Shown here: piece by piece, positions 8,252-16,326 of the stretch | Numbering within the stretch: position 1 is the stretch's first letter | How the letters are laid out: the number at the start of each line of letters is the position of its first letter | Assembly (NCBI RefSeq): GCF_019218885.1 | Contig: NZ_JAHUWT010000002.1 | Location: 248,001-312,000, forward strand | Source of the DNA: Bordetella sp. BOR01 | Lineage (GTDB): Bacteria > Pseudomonadota > Gammaproteobacteria > Burkholderiales > Burkholderiaceae_B | Length of the DNA: 64,000 nt | Direction of reading: 5' to 3' | Notes under the pieces: model-generated | The model's input: the letters and a program-made list of their open reading frames with translations, nothing else | Told to the model about the DNA's origin: nothing | Databases searched by the model: none | Program-made: the position numbers and the translations under genes

Positions 8252-9343
8252 TCAGGCCGCGCGTGCCTGGCCCGCCGCCTCTTGCAGGTAGCGGCAAACC
8301 GCTAGCGTGACCTGCGCGGTAGTCGCCTTGCCGCCCAGGTCGCCCGTATGCAGCGCCGGATCGGCCGTCACGTTTTCCACGGCCTGCATCATGCGCGCCG
8401 CCGCCTGGTGTTCACCCAGGTGTTCCAGCAGCATCACCACCGACCAGAATGTGCCGATGGGGTTCGCCAGGCCCTTGCCCATGATGTCGAAGGCCGAGCC
8501 ATGGATCGGTTCGAACATCGACGGATAGCGCCGTTCCGGATCGATATTGCCAGTGGGCGCGATGCCCAGGCTGCCAGCCAGCGCCGCGGCCAGGTCGCTC
8601 AGGATGTCGGCGTGCAGGTTGGTGGCCACGATGGTGTCCAGCGAGGCGGGGCGGTTGACCATCCGCGCCGTGGCGGCGTCTACCAGTTCCTTGTCCCAGT
8701 GCACATCGGGAAACTCGCGGCTGATCTCCAGCGCGATCTCGTCCCACATCACCATCGCGTGGCGCTGGGCATTCGACTTGGTGATCACCGTCAGTTGCTT
8801 GCGCGGGCGCGACTGTGCCAGGCGGAACGCGAAACGCAGAATGCGTTCGACGCCGGCGCGCGTCATCATGGACACGTCGGTGGCGGCTTCGATCGGTTGC
8901 CCCTGGTGCACGCGCCCGCCCACGCCGGAATATTCGCCTTCCGAGTTCTCGCGCACGATCACCCAATCCAGCTGTCCGGGCTCGCAGCGCTTCAGCGGCC
9001 CGTCGATACCGGGCAGGATGCGTGTGGGCCGCACATTGGCATATTGGTCCAGGCCCTGGCAGATCTTCAGCCGCAAGCCCCACAGGGTGATGTGGTCGGC
9101 GATGTCCGGGTCGCCCGCCGAGCCGAACAAGATGGCGTCCTTGTCGCGCAGGCTGTCCAGCCCATCGGCCGGCATCATCACGCCATGGCGGCGGTAATAA
9201 TCGCCGCCCCAATCAAAATCGTGGAACTCGAAGGTGAACGAGCCGTCGGCCTCGGCCAGCACCTGCATGGCCTGGCGGCCCGCGGGGATGACTTCCTTGC
9301 CGATGCCGTCGCCCGGAATGGTTGCGATGCGGTATGTCTTCAT
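8252..9343 (-). CDS. Tartrate/D-malate dehydrogenase-like (isopropylmalate/isocitrate dehydrogenase superfamily)
   Basis: This 363-residue NAD-dependent, metal-requiring beta-hydroxyacid oxidative decarboxylase carries the superfamily N-terminus YRIATIPGDGIGKEV, the substrate-site RENSEGEYSGVGGR, and EPIHGSAFDIMGKGLANPIG for the cofactor and metal side. The pattern fits the tartrate dehydrogenase/D-malate dehydrogenase (TtuC/DmlA) branch better than LeuB. The frame extends 16 codons upstream, but the ATG at 9341-9343 has an AGGAG Shine-Dalgarno about 8 nt before it, so I start there. It forms a two-gene unit with the Bug receptor downstream and is next to a LysR gene on the same strand. D-malate or tartrate as substrate is inferred. 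Confidence 0.88.
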   Translation of the reverse strand: MKTYRIATIPGDGIGKEVIPAGRQAMQVLAEADGSFTFEFHDFDWGGDYYRRHGVMMPADGLDSLRDKDAILFGSAGDPDIADHITLWGLRLKICQGLDQYANVRPTRILPGIDGPLKRCEPGQLDWVIVRENSEGEYSGVGGRVHQGQPIEAATDVSMMTRAGVERILRFAFRLAQSRPRKQLTVITKSNAQRHAMVMWDEIALEISREFPDVHWDKELVDAATARMVNRPASLDTIVATNLHADILSDLAAALAGSLGIAPTGNIDPERRYPSMFEPIHGSAFDIMGKGLANPIGTFWSVVMLLEHLGEHQAAARMMQAVENVTADPALHTGDLGGKATTAQVTLAVCRYLQEAAGQARAA

Positions 9344-9450
9344 ATGCCCGACTCCTGGCCGGCGACCGTCGCCGGCTTGCTTGTCGGGCACTGTAACCAG
9401 CGCATCGCCGCGCAGGCGCGCGGCCGATTCAAAGCATCTTTAACTTCAGG

Positions 9451-10365
9451 TTAACGCCCGTCCGCGTTGTGGCGCCCGTCGGCGAAGTGCGCCTGGCAGA
9501 TCCTGACGAATTCGGCCACCGGCGGCGAGGCCTTGTCTTCGCGCCAGGCCAGGCCTACGGACAATTCTGGCGAAGGCTCGCGAAACGGCCGGTAGGTCAC
9601 GCCTGCCAGTTGCAGCGCCATTTGCGTACGGGGTACCGGCGCGAACCCGCGCCCGGCGGCAACCAGCGCCAACGCGGCATGCATGGTCTTCACCTCGAAA
9701 CGATCGGAGGGGTTCACCGAATACTGGTGAAAAAAATCCCGGAACAGGCTTTGCGTGCTGCGACGATGGTCATGGCTGGGATAGCCGATCATGCTGCGCC
9801 CGCCCAGGTCCCGTACCGACAGGGCTTTCTTGCGGGCAATGTCCCATGCGGTGGGTACCGCCACGGCGTAGCACTCCGAGAACAACCGTTGCGTACGCAG
9901 CGACGGATGATAGATAGGCTCGCGCACCAGGCCGATATCGATTGCGCCTTCCAGCAGCTTGCCTTTCTGTTCAGTGGTCGAGTATTCGACCAGATGAACG
10001 CGGTGGGCGGGGTGGCGCGAGAAATAGCTGCGCAGCAACCCAGGCAGGAAGGTATAGGTATGCGCATGCAAGATGCCCAGCGTAAGCGACTCGATGTCCT
10101 GCTGGCGCGAGGCATTGACGATTTCCTGGCAGCGATCGGTATCGTGAAGAATGGCGCGTGCGTGCTTGAGCAGTGCTTCGCCTTCCACGGTCAGGCTTAC
10201 TGAACGCGTCGTGCGAAACAGCAGCCTGGCATTCAAGGCGGTTTCCAGTGCCTGGATATGCTCGCTCAAGGGCGGTTGGCTGATGCCCAGCCGATTCGCG
10301 GCACGCCCGAAGTGGGCTTCTTCGGCCACCGCCACGAAATATCGCAGGCGTTTCAAGTCGATCAT
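9451..10365 (-). CDS. LysR-family transcriptional regulator
   Basis: This LysR-type regulator of 304 residues begins MIDLKRLRYFVAVAEEAHFGRAANRLGISQPPLSEHIQALE, the CatM/BenM/CynR-like style of HTH. The effector domain includes the SLTLGILHAHTYTFLPGLLRSYFSRHPAH and DIGLVREP segments. I chose the ATG at 10363-10365, not a TTG seven codons upstream, because the family start coincides with it. The gene is divergent from the dioxygenase-Bug-SDR set at 10480-13083 and also upstream of the dehydrogenase gene, so it may control either. The 114-bp spacer to the dioxygenase favours the former. Confidence 0.9.
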   Translation of the reverse strand: MIDLKRLRYFVAVAEEAHFGRAANRLGISQPPLSEHIQALETALNARLLFRTTRSVSLTVEGEALLKHARAILHDTDRCQEIVNASRQQDIESLTLGILHAHTYTFLPGLLRSYFSRHPAHRVHLVEYSTTEQKGKLLEGAIDIGLVREPIYHPSLRTQRLFSECYAVAVPTAWDIARKKALSVRDLGGRSMIGYPSHDHRRSTQSLFRDFFHQYSVNPSDRFEVKTMHAALALVAAGRGFAPVPRTQMALQLAGVTYRPFREPSPELSVGLAWREDKASPPVAEFVRICQAHFADGRHNADGR

Positions 10366-10479
10366 TATTCTATTTTTACCTATCAATAACAGATTAAAAC
10401 TGTATTAGACATTAATAATACCTGGCTCCTACACTGGCCCGGCCACAACAAGATTCGCATACGGACTCAGGAGAGAGGC
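10366..10479. promoter_or_regulatory. Divergent LysR/dioxygenase promoter region
   Basis: This 114-bp AT-rich spacer separates two divergent genes and contains AAAACTGTATTAGACATTAA, a good place for LysR T-N11-A-type operators. A clear Shine-Dalgarno (AGGAGAGAGG) lies at its right end, just before the dioxygenase ATG. No precise -35/-10 assignment is made. Confidence 0.4.
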
Positions 10480-11304
10480 ATGGAAGTACGCAAACTGACC
10501 GGCGTCATTGGCGCCGAGTTGCTCAATGTCGATTTGTCGCGCGATTTGCCCGACGCGCAGATTGCCGCCATCAGGCAGGCATTGCTGGATCACCAGGTCA
10601 TTTTCTTTCGCGAACAGACCCTGCCCCCCGAACAGCACATCGCATTTGCCCGCCGCTTCGGCGAAATCAGCATGACGCCGGTGTACCGCACATTGGACGA
10701 CTACCCCGAGATCATGCCGGTGGTGAAAGAGCCCACCGACCAGGACATCATCGGCGACACCTGGCACACCGACGAAACCTACCATCCCACGCCGCCGCTG
10801 GGCTCGATCCTGTATGGCCGTGAAATACCGGATGTGGGCGGCGATACATTGTGGGCGAACATGTATCGCGCCTATGACACGCTGTCCGATGGCCTGAAAG
10901 CCAAGCTGGAAAACCTGCGCGCCGTGCATTCCAATGACTTCTTGTCGGCCAACTCGAAGATACGCAACAGCACTCGCTCGACCAAGCTGCGCGAAGACGT
11001 TGGTTCGATCGCCAGCGTGCATCCGGTCGTGCGTACCCATGAAGAAACCGGCCGCAAATGCCTGTTCGTGAATCATCCCTTCACGTATTCGTTCGAGAAC
11101 ATGACGCGCGAAGAAAGCCTGCCGCTGCTGCAGTTCTTGTACCAGCACAGTGCCAAACCGGAGAACACCTGCCGGTTCCGCTGGCGCGAGGGCTCAATGG
11201 CGTTCTGGGACAACCGCTGCACGATGCATTACGCCATCAACGACTATCCGGGGCGCCGCCGCGCCATGCATCGCATTACCATCCAGGGCGCCGTCCCTGC
11301 CTGA
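10480..11304 (+). CDS. TauD/TfdA-family Fe(II)/2-oxoglutarate-dependent dioxygenase
   Basis: This 274-residue enzyme belongs to the taurine/2,4-D dioxygenase family, which uses Fe(II), O2 and 2-oxoglutarate to hydroxylate a substrate and often release a sulfonate, phenol or amine. The metal-binding HxD is in TWHTDETYHP, the distal histidine in NRCTMHYAINDYPG, and the 2-oxoglutarate-binding arginine in RRAMHRITIQG. The N-terminal IGAELLNVDLSRDL matches the TauD start. It opens a same-strand set with a Bug receptor (68 bp later) and an SDR gene, suggesting oxidation of an imported compound. The substrate cannot be read from the sequence. Confidence 0.92.
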   Translation: MEVRKLTGVIGAELLNVDLSRDLPDAQIAAIRQALLDHQVIFFREQTLPPEQHIAFARRFGEISMTPVYRTLDDYPEIMPVVKEPTDQDIIGDTWHTDETYHPTPPLGSILYGREIPDVGGDTLWANMYRAYDTLSDGLKAKLENLRAVHSNDFLSANSKIRNSTRSTKLREDVGSIASVHPVVRTHEETGRKCLFVNHPFTYSFENMTREESLPLLQFLYQHSAKPENTCRFRWREGSMAFWDNRCTMHYAINDYPGRRRAMHRITIQGAVPA

Positions 11305-11371
11305 CCGCGTCAGCCGCGCGCGACCGAACAGCGGCCATACCCATAATCAAAACGCACCAGGGAGAGAAGAC

Positions 11372-12352
11372 ATGTTCAGAAGATTCGCCATCTTTTGCGG
11401 ACTGGCCGTGGCCATGCAGGCTGCGGGTCCCGCCGCCGCGCAGGGCAGTTCCTGGCCCGCCCGCCCCGTAACCTGGATCGTCGGCTACGCCGCCGGCGGC
11501 ACGACGGACATCATTGCACGCACGCTGGCCCAGGCGCTCAGCGAACAGACGGGGCAGACCTTCGTGGTAGAGAACCGTACCGGCGCCAACAGCAACATCG
11601 GCGCAGAGATCGTCACCCGCGCGGCCCCCGATGGCTATACGTTCTATGTCGGTTCGACCGCCAACGCCATCAACCGCACGCTCTACAAGCATTTGAACTA
11701 CGACGTGGTGAAGGACTTCGCCAGCGTGGCGCTGCTGGGCACGGTGCCGAACCTGCTGGTGGTCAACCCCGCGTTGCCCGTCAAGAGCGTGCAGGACTAC
11801 ATCGAGTATGCCAAGGCCAACCCCGGCAAGCTGACCTGTGCGTCATCGGGCACGGGCTCGGCCATCCATATGTCGTGCGAACTCTTCAAGCTGCAAACAG
11901 GGACCAACATCCTGCACGTGCCCTATCGCGGCAGCGGGCCGGCCATGACCGACCTGCTGGGCGGCCAGGTCGATTCCATCTTCGACAACATGCCTACCGT
12001 GTTGCCCAACGTACAGGCCGGCAAGCTGCGCGCGCTGGGTGTCACCACGGCAGACCGGTCGCCGTCGGCGCCCGATATTCCCACGCTGGCTGAGTCTGGC
12101 CTGCCTGATTTCTCGGTGCAGTCGTGGTTTGGCCTGTTCGCCCCTGCCGCCACCGACGCGGCCATCGTGCAGCAGATGAACCAGGCGGTGAACAAGGCAT
12201 TGGCCAGCGACACGGTGCGCAAGGTGTTCGACCAGCGCGGCGTGGCGCTGCCCAAGCCGCCCAATGCGGCGCCGGCCTTTGCCGGCTTCGTGCGCGGCGA
12301 AGTCGAAAAATGGGCTGGCGTGGTCAAGCAGTCGGGCGCGCAAGTCGAATGA
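11372..12352 (+). CDS. Bug/TctC-family periplasmic solute receptor
   Basis: This 326-residue Bug receptor has a signal peptide (MFRRFAIFCGLAVAMQAAGP, cleaved near AAAQG) and the family start WPARPVTWIVGYAAGGTTDIIARTL. Typical later segments are HVPYRGSGPAMTDLLGGQVD and SFxLxGLFAP-like FSVQSWFGLFAP. The ATG at 11372 follows a GGGAGAGAAG Shine-Dalgarno. It sits between a TauD-like dioxygenase and an SDR dehydrogenase, which it may supply with substrate. A cysteine pair (LTCASS, MSCELF) about 20 residues apart may form a disulfide; most paralogues in this window lack it. Confidence 0.93.
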   Translation: MFRRFAIFCGLAVAMQAAGPAAAQGSSWPARPVTWIVGYAAGGTTDIIARTLAQALSEQTGQTFVVENRTGANSNIGAEIVTRAAPDGYTFYVGSTANAINRTLYKHLNYDVVKDFASVALLGTVPNLLVVNPALPVKSVQDYIEYAKANPGKLTCASSGTGSAIHMSCELFKLQTGTNILHVPYRGSGPAMTDLLGGQVDSIFDNMPTVLPNVQAGKLRALGVTTADRSPSAPDIPTLAESGLPDFSVQSWFGLFAPAATDAAIVQQMNQAVNKALASDTVRKVFDQRGVALPKPPNAAPAFAGFVRGEVEKWAGVVKQSGAQVE

Positions 12353-12360
12353 AGGCCACC

Positions 12361-13083
12361 ATGAACCCCCGCGTGACCTTGATCACCGGTTCAAGCCGTG
12401 GCATCGGCCTGGCCGCCGCCCAGCGCCTGGCGGCCGACGGCCATCATGTCATTGGCCTGGCCCGTAGCGCGCCCGCGGCAGGTTTCCCGGGCGATTTCTT
12501 CCAGGTCGACCTGGCGGATGCCGCCGCTACAGCCGATGTGCTGGCCAGCATCGCCGCCCAGTTCCCGGTCGATAGCATCGTCAACAATGCGGGCTTGACC
12601 ACGTCGCATACCTTGCAGGAAACCCGGCCCGACGAGTTGGACCGCCTGTTGGCGGTGAACCTGCGCGCACCCATGCAGTGCGTGCAGGCTTGCCTGCCGG
12701 CAATGATCCAGAGCGGGCAGGGCAGCATCGTCAATATCGCGAGCCGGGCAGCGCTGGGCATGCCGCGTCGCACTGCTTATGCCGGGGCCAAGAGCGGCTT
12801 GCTGGGGTTCACGCGGACTTGGGCGCTCGAACTGGGTGTGCACGGCATCACGGTCAATGCCGTAGCGCCCGGCCCGGTGCTGACCGAGCTGTATCGCAAC
12901 AACAATCCCATGAGCGCGCAGCAGCGGCAAGAACTCGAGCAGCGCATTCCGCTCAGGCGCCTGGGCCAGCCCGAAGACATCGCGGGAACCATCGCCTTCT
13001 TCTTGTCGGGCGACGCGCACTTCGTCACGGGGCAGGTTCTGTATGCCTGCGGGGGCCTGTCGGTGGGGGTGGCGCCGCTATAG
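12361..13083 (+). CDS. Short-chain dehydrogenase/reductase (SDR)
   Basis: This 240-residue classical SDR uses NAD(P)H to interconvert an alcohol and a carbonyl. The cofactor motif TGSSRGIG is at about residue 9, NNAG follows, the catalytic serine lies in NIASRAALG, and YAGAK supplies the Tyr-xxx-Lys pair. VTLITGSSRGIGLAAAQRLAADGHHVIGLAR suggests NADP preference through its arginine-containing first strand. I start at ATG 12361, with GAAGG 6 nt before it; an in-frame ATG at 12349 overlaps the stop of the Bug gene and is an alternative. It likely oxidises the product of the dioxygenase two genes upstream. Its last 59 bp overlap the convergent EamA gene. Confidence 0.9.
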   Translation: MNPRVTLITGSSRGIGLAAAQRLAADGHHVIGLARSAPAAGFPGDFFQVDLADAAATADVLASIAAQFPVDSIVNNAGLTTSHTLQETRPDELDRLLAVNLRAPMQCVQACLPAMIQSGQGSIVNIASRAALGMPRRTAYAGAKSGLLGFTRTWALELGVHGITVNAVAPGPVLTELYRNNNPMSAQQRQELEQRIPLRRLGQPEDIAGTIAFFLSGDAHFVTGQVLYACGGLSVGVAPL

Positions 13084-13933
13084 GCGTGCCGGCCTGCACG
13101 CGCTGCACCAGCCATACGCTGCCTATCACGATGGCCATGCCGGCCAGTTGCAGGGCGTTCAAGTGTTGTCCGAGCAGGCTCCAGCCCAGCACCACCGCGG
13201 TCACCGGGCTCAGGAAACCCAGCGAGGCCACCACCGCCGGGCCCAGCCGTGCCAGCCCGCGGAACCACAACGCATAAGTGAAGGCGCCGCCTATCACCGC
13301 CAAGTAAACAAGGCCGCCCAGGTTGGCTGCTGTCAGTGTCGGCAGCGGCGGCTCCAGCCATGCCACGAAGGGCACCAGCACCAGGCCGCCCGCCGTCAGT
13401 TGCCAGCCCGCGAAAGTCAGGGCCGGCACCGGTGGTTGCCAGCGGCGGCTGAGCACCGTGCCCAAGGCCATGGCCATCGCGCCTATCAGTCCGGCAGCGA
13501 TGCCGATCGGGTCCAGGGCTGCGTCGGGTGTCAGCACCAGCAGCGCCACGCCGCCGATGCCCGCCAACGCGGCGATCACAGACAGCCCGCGTACCGGCGC
13601 GCCCAGCAGCAACCGGGCCAGGCCGATCACGATCAGTGTCTGGATCGCGCCCAGGGTGGCCGCCACGCCGCCAGGCAACCGGTATGCCGTAACGAACAGC
13701 ATGGCCCAGAACAGCGAAAAATTCAGCGCGCCCAGCAAGAAACTGCGCGCCCACCAGATTCCGTGGGGCAGCCGGCGAGCCCACAGCAGCAACAGGATGC
13801 CGGCCGGCAGGGCGCGCAGCATGGCGACTGTCAGCGGGTAGCCGGCCGGCAGCAGCCCCGTCGTCACAATATAAGTACTGCCCCAGATGGCCGGGGCCAG
13901 GGCGGTGGCAAGCACATCCGCGCCGCGATTCAA
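13025..13933 (-). CDS. EamA/DMT-family transporter
   Basis: This integral membrane transporter of about 302 residues has ten hydrophobic segments in two EamA repeats. The first begins TALAPAIWGSTYIVTTGLLPAGYPLTVAMLRALPAG and the second near PVPALTFAGWQLTAGGLVL, matching RhtA/YdcZ-like metabolite exporters. There is no ATG before the first helix. TTG codons at 13931-13933 (GAGG about 9 nt upstream) and at 13946-13948 (overlapping the nitroreductase stop as TTGA) are the candidates, and I used the first. The proline-rich C-terminal tail runs 59 bp into the convergent SDR gene. Substrate unknown. Confidence 0.88.
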   Translation of the reverse strand: MNRGADVLATALAPAIWGSTYIVTTGLLPAGYPLTVAMLRALPAGILLLLWARRLPHGIWWARSFLLGALNFSLFWAMLFVTAYRLPGGVAATLGAIQTLIVIGLARLLLGAPVRGLSVIAALAGIGGVALLVLTPDAALDPIGIAAGLIGAMAMALGTVLSRRWQPPVPALTFAGWQLTAGGLVLVPFVAWLEPPLPTLTAANLGGLVYLAVIGGAFTYALWFRGLARLGPAVVASLGFLSPVTAVVLGWSLLGQHLNALQLAGMAIVIGSVWLVQRVQAGTPIAAPPPPTGPRRHTEPAP

Positions 13934-13944
13934 GGGGGGAATCC

Positions 13945-14562
13945 TCAAGCCAGTTCCAGTACCTGGCTGACCGGGCGGCGCGGTTTTTGCGGCCAATTGC
14001 CTGCGGCCGCACGGCCCATCGCCACCAGCATCACCGGCACTTCGTCGGCGGCCAGGCCGAACTCGCGCGCCACGCCTTTTGCATCGAAGCCGCTCATGGG
14101 GCAAGACGCCAATTCCAGCGCCTGCCCGGCCAGCATCAGGGTCGACGCCCCCAGCGCGGCGCTGCGCACCGCTTCGTCACGTTGTTGCCAGGGCTGGTCT
14201 TCGTACAGGCCTCGCGCTGCGCTTTCCCATGCCGGCACCATCCGGGCTGGCATGAAACCCGCCTGCACCGATGGCGCCAGGCGCTGGGCCAATGCATCGT
14301 GCCGCGCCAGTACGCCCACCACCACGAATGTCACCGCGGCATCGGCCACTTTTGCCTGGCCCCAGGCCAGGTCGCGCAAGCGAGCCTTGGCGGCCGGCGT
14401 ATGTACGGCGATAAAGCGCCAGTTCTGCAGATTGAAGGCAGTGGGCGCACGCGTGGCCAACTCGGCCAGCCGCTCGAGCTGGGCCGGCGCGATCCGGTGC
14501 GCCGGGTCGAAGTAATTGGCCGAGGTGCGTTGTTCTATAGCGGCGATCAGTGCGTTTTCCAT
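13945..14562 (-). CDS. Nitroreductase-family flavoprotein
   Basis: This FMN-dependent nitroreductase-like oxidoreductase of 205 residues starts MENALIAAIEQRTSANYFDP, with the family's RTSANYFDP (R-S-x-R/Y-x-F region) and RAPTAFNLQNWRFIAV flavin-binding segment. GLAADEVPVMLVAMGRAA near the C-terminus fits the NfnB/YdjA-type fold. I use the ATG at 14560-14562 because the homologous sequence begins there, although the frame continues 15 codons upstream. The stop overlaps the EamA gene's possible TTG start, so the two are likely co-transcribed. It is divergent from a LysR gene, its probable regulator. Confidence 0.9.
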   Translation of the reverse strand: MENALIAAIEQRTSANYFDPAHRIAPAQLERLAELATRAPTAFNLQNWRFIAVHTPAAKARLRDLAWGQAKVADAAVTFVVVGVLARHDALAQRLAPSVQAGFMPARMVPAWESAARGLYEDQPWQQRDEAVRSAALGASTLMLAGQALELASCPMSGFDAKGVAREFGLAADEVPVMLVAMGRAAAGNWPQKPRRPVSQVLELA

Positions 14563-14728
14563 CAGGTCTGCTCTTGTTCGACGGGGAAGGGGGTACGGCA
14601 ACGTCATGGTGGTGAGTATTGCCGTTGGTCCGATTTTTTTGACTGCTCTGATACAAGCGTACTTGATCTACTTATAATTGATAATGTCCTAAAAAGTTGA
14701 TTCACTATCATCTATGAGTAAATAATAG

Positions 14729-15661
14729 ATGGAACACCTTACGGCCCTCCGCGTGTTCCGCAATGTTGTCCACTTAGGCAGCTTTGCGCGCGCCGCCCGC
14801 CAATTGCAGGTGTCGCCCGCCGCGGTCAGCAAGAATGTCAGCGAACTTGAATCCCATCTAGGGGTGCGGCTACTGAACCGCACCACTCGCCGCATGAGCC
14901 TCACCGAGGCCGGCACGCTGTACTACGAACAAGTCTGCCGCATTCTCGACGACCTCGACGAAGCCGGCCGCTCGCTGGCTTGCATGCAGGTCAGGGCCAG
15001 CGGGGTGTTGCGGGTCAGCGCGCCCATGTCGCTTACGCTTACCCGCCTGTCGGCTGCCATCCCCGCCTTTCTGCAGGCCTATCCCGAACTCTCGCTCGAC
15101 CTGCACCTGGAAGACCGCCGCGTCGACATCATCCAGGAAGGCTTCGACGTCGCCATCCGTGGCACCGACCACCTCGAAGACTCCACCCTGGTCGCGCGCC
15201 CCCTTACCGTGCTGCCGCACGTGTTGTGCGGCTCGCCCGCCTATTTCCAGCGGTACGGCATGCCCGACACTCCCGATTCGCTGTTGAATCACAACTGCCT
15301 GCGCTTCACGCTGTCGGGCCACGCCGACGAATGGACCTTCCACCGCAACGGCCAAACCGTGCGCGTGCCTGTGCGCGGGCGCTATCAGGTCAATTCCAGC
15401 CTGGCCGTGCGCGATGCGCTGCGTGCCGGTTTCGGCCTGAGCCTGGTGCCCCGCACCTATGTCGAAGAAGACCTCGCGCAAGGGCGGCTGCGTACCGCGC
15501 TCAACGACTGGGCCATGGTCGACACCTACATCTACGCGGTCTATCCATCGCGTCGCCACGTCGCGGCCAAGGTACGTGCCTTTGTCGACTTCGCCATCGG
15601 CGAACTGCAATCGGATGCCTATCGCGGCCCCGTACTGACGATGGATAAATCCAGTTCGTGA
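14729..15661 (+). CDS. LysR-family transcriptional regulator
   Basis: This 310-residue LysR regulator has the HTH MEHLTALRVFRNVVHLGSFARAARQLQVSPAAVSKNVSELESHLGVRLLNRTTRR and an effector domain with the segments GVLRVSAPMSLTLTRLSAAIPAFL and RVDIIQEGFDVAIRGTDHLEDSTLVARPL. The 166-bp spacer to the divergent nitroreductase gene is notably AT-rich, and this gene probably controls that pair. Unusually, its stop overlaps the next gene's GTG start by 4 bp (GTGA), coupling a LysR gene to a BvgA-like response regulator. Confidence 0.92.
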   Translation: MEHLTALRVFRNVVHLGSFARAARQLQVSPAAVSKNVSELESHLGVRLLNRTTRRMSLTEAGTLYYEQVCRILDDLDEAGRSLACMQVRASGVLRVSAPMSLTLTRLSAAIPAFLQAYPELSLDLHLEDRRVDIIQEGFDVAIRGTDHLEDSTLVARPLTVLPHVLCGSPAYFQRYGMPDTPDSLLNHNCLRFTLSGHADEWTFHRNGQTVRVPVRGRYQVNSSLAVRDALRAGFGLSLVPRTYVEEDLAQGRLRTALNDWAMVDTYIYAVYPSRRHVAAKVRAFVDFAIGELQSDAYRGPVLTMDKSSS

Positions 15662-16284
15662 CCACCGTACTTGTCGTCGATGATCATCCTCCGCTGCGCC
15701 TGGTGGTCAGGCAACAGCTGTCGCAGATACTGGGGGTAGGCAAAATCGTCGAGGCCGGCAATGGCCAGGACGCCGTCCAGCTTGTGCGCGAGCACATGCC
15801 CGGGCTGGTCATTCTTGATATCGAACTGCCGCGCATCAATGGCCTGGAAGTCATCCCGCGCATCAAGGCCATCCATCCCGGCGTGCGCATCCTGGCGGTT
15901 TCTGCCCAAGATCCCAGCCTGTTCGCGCCCCGCGTCAAGGCCGCCGGCGCGCAAGGCTACATAGGCAAGGTGAATGAAATACCCGAGATCGTCCGCGCCA
16001 TCGAAGTGGTGCTGGCGGGCTACACCATTTTTCCCGATTTCGGCGCCGATGCGCATGCGGGCGCCGAAATCGAGGCAACCAAGAAACTCGAGCGCCTGTC
16101 TGACAAGGAAATCATGGTCATGCAAATGCTGGCGCGCGGCATGTCCAACAAAGAGATCGGCGACGCCATGTTCATCAGCAACAAAACCGTCAGCACTTAC
16201 AAGACCCGCCTGATGGCCAAGCTGGGCGTGGTCTCGCTGGTGGACCTGGTCGACTTCACGCGCAGGCACCACATTTCCTTGTAG
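15658..16284 (+). CDS. BvgA-like NarL/LuxR-family response regulator
   Basis: This 208-residue response regulator has an N-terminal receiver (TTVLVVDDHPPLRLVVR, phospho-acceptor Asp54 in VILDIELPRINGLEV) and a C-terminal LuxR helix-turn-helix (about 145-200) with LSDKEIMVMQMLARGMSNKEIGDAMFISNKTVSTYKTRLMAKLGVVSLVDLVDF. Length, the GYTIFP linker and HTH strongly resemble BvgA and EvgA. The start is GTG at 15658, overlapping the LysR stop. Downstream lie a free Hpt protein and a convergent hybrid kinase, the likely phosphorelay partners. This is probably a BvgA paralogue and not BvgA itself, since no fha or bvgS gene is adjacent. Confidence 0.93.
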   Translation: MTTVLVVDDHPPLRLVVRQQLSQILGVGKIVEAGNGQDAVQLVREHMPGLVILDIELPRINGLEVIPRIKAIHPGVRILAVSAQDPSLFAPRVKAAGAQGYIGKVNEIPEIVRAIEVVLAGYTIFPDFGADAHAGAEIEATKKLERLSDKEIMVMQMLARGMSNKEIGDAMFISNKTVSTYKTRLMAKLGVVSLVDLVDFTRRHHISL

Positions 16285-16326
16285 CGTGCGTCGTGCCGTA
16301 CTACCGCCACGCTGATCCCCGCCTGT

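Noticed and set aside
15658-16284. Calling the response regulator BvgA
   Set aside because: No bvgS-type full-length kinase or fha gene is adjacent, and sequence differs in many positions; paralogue is safer.
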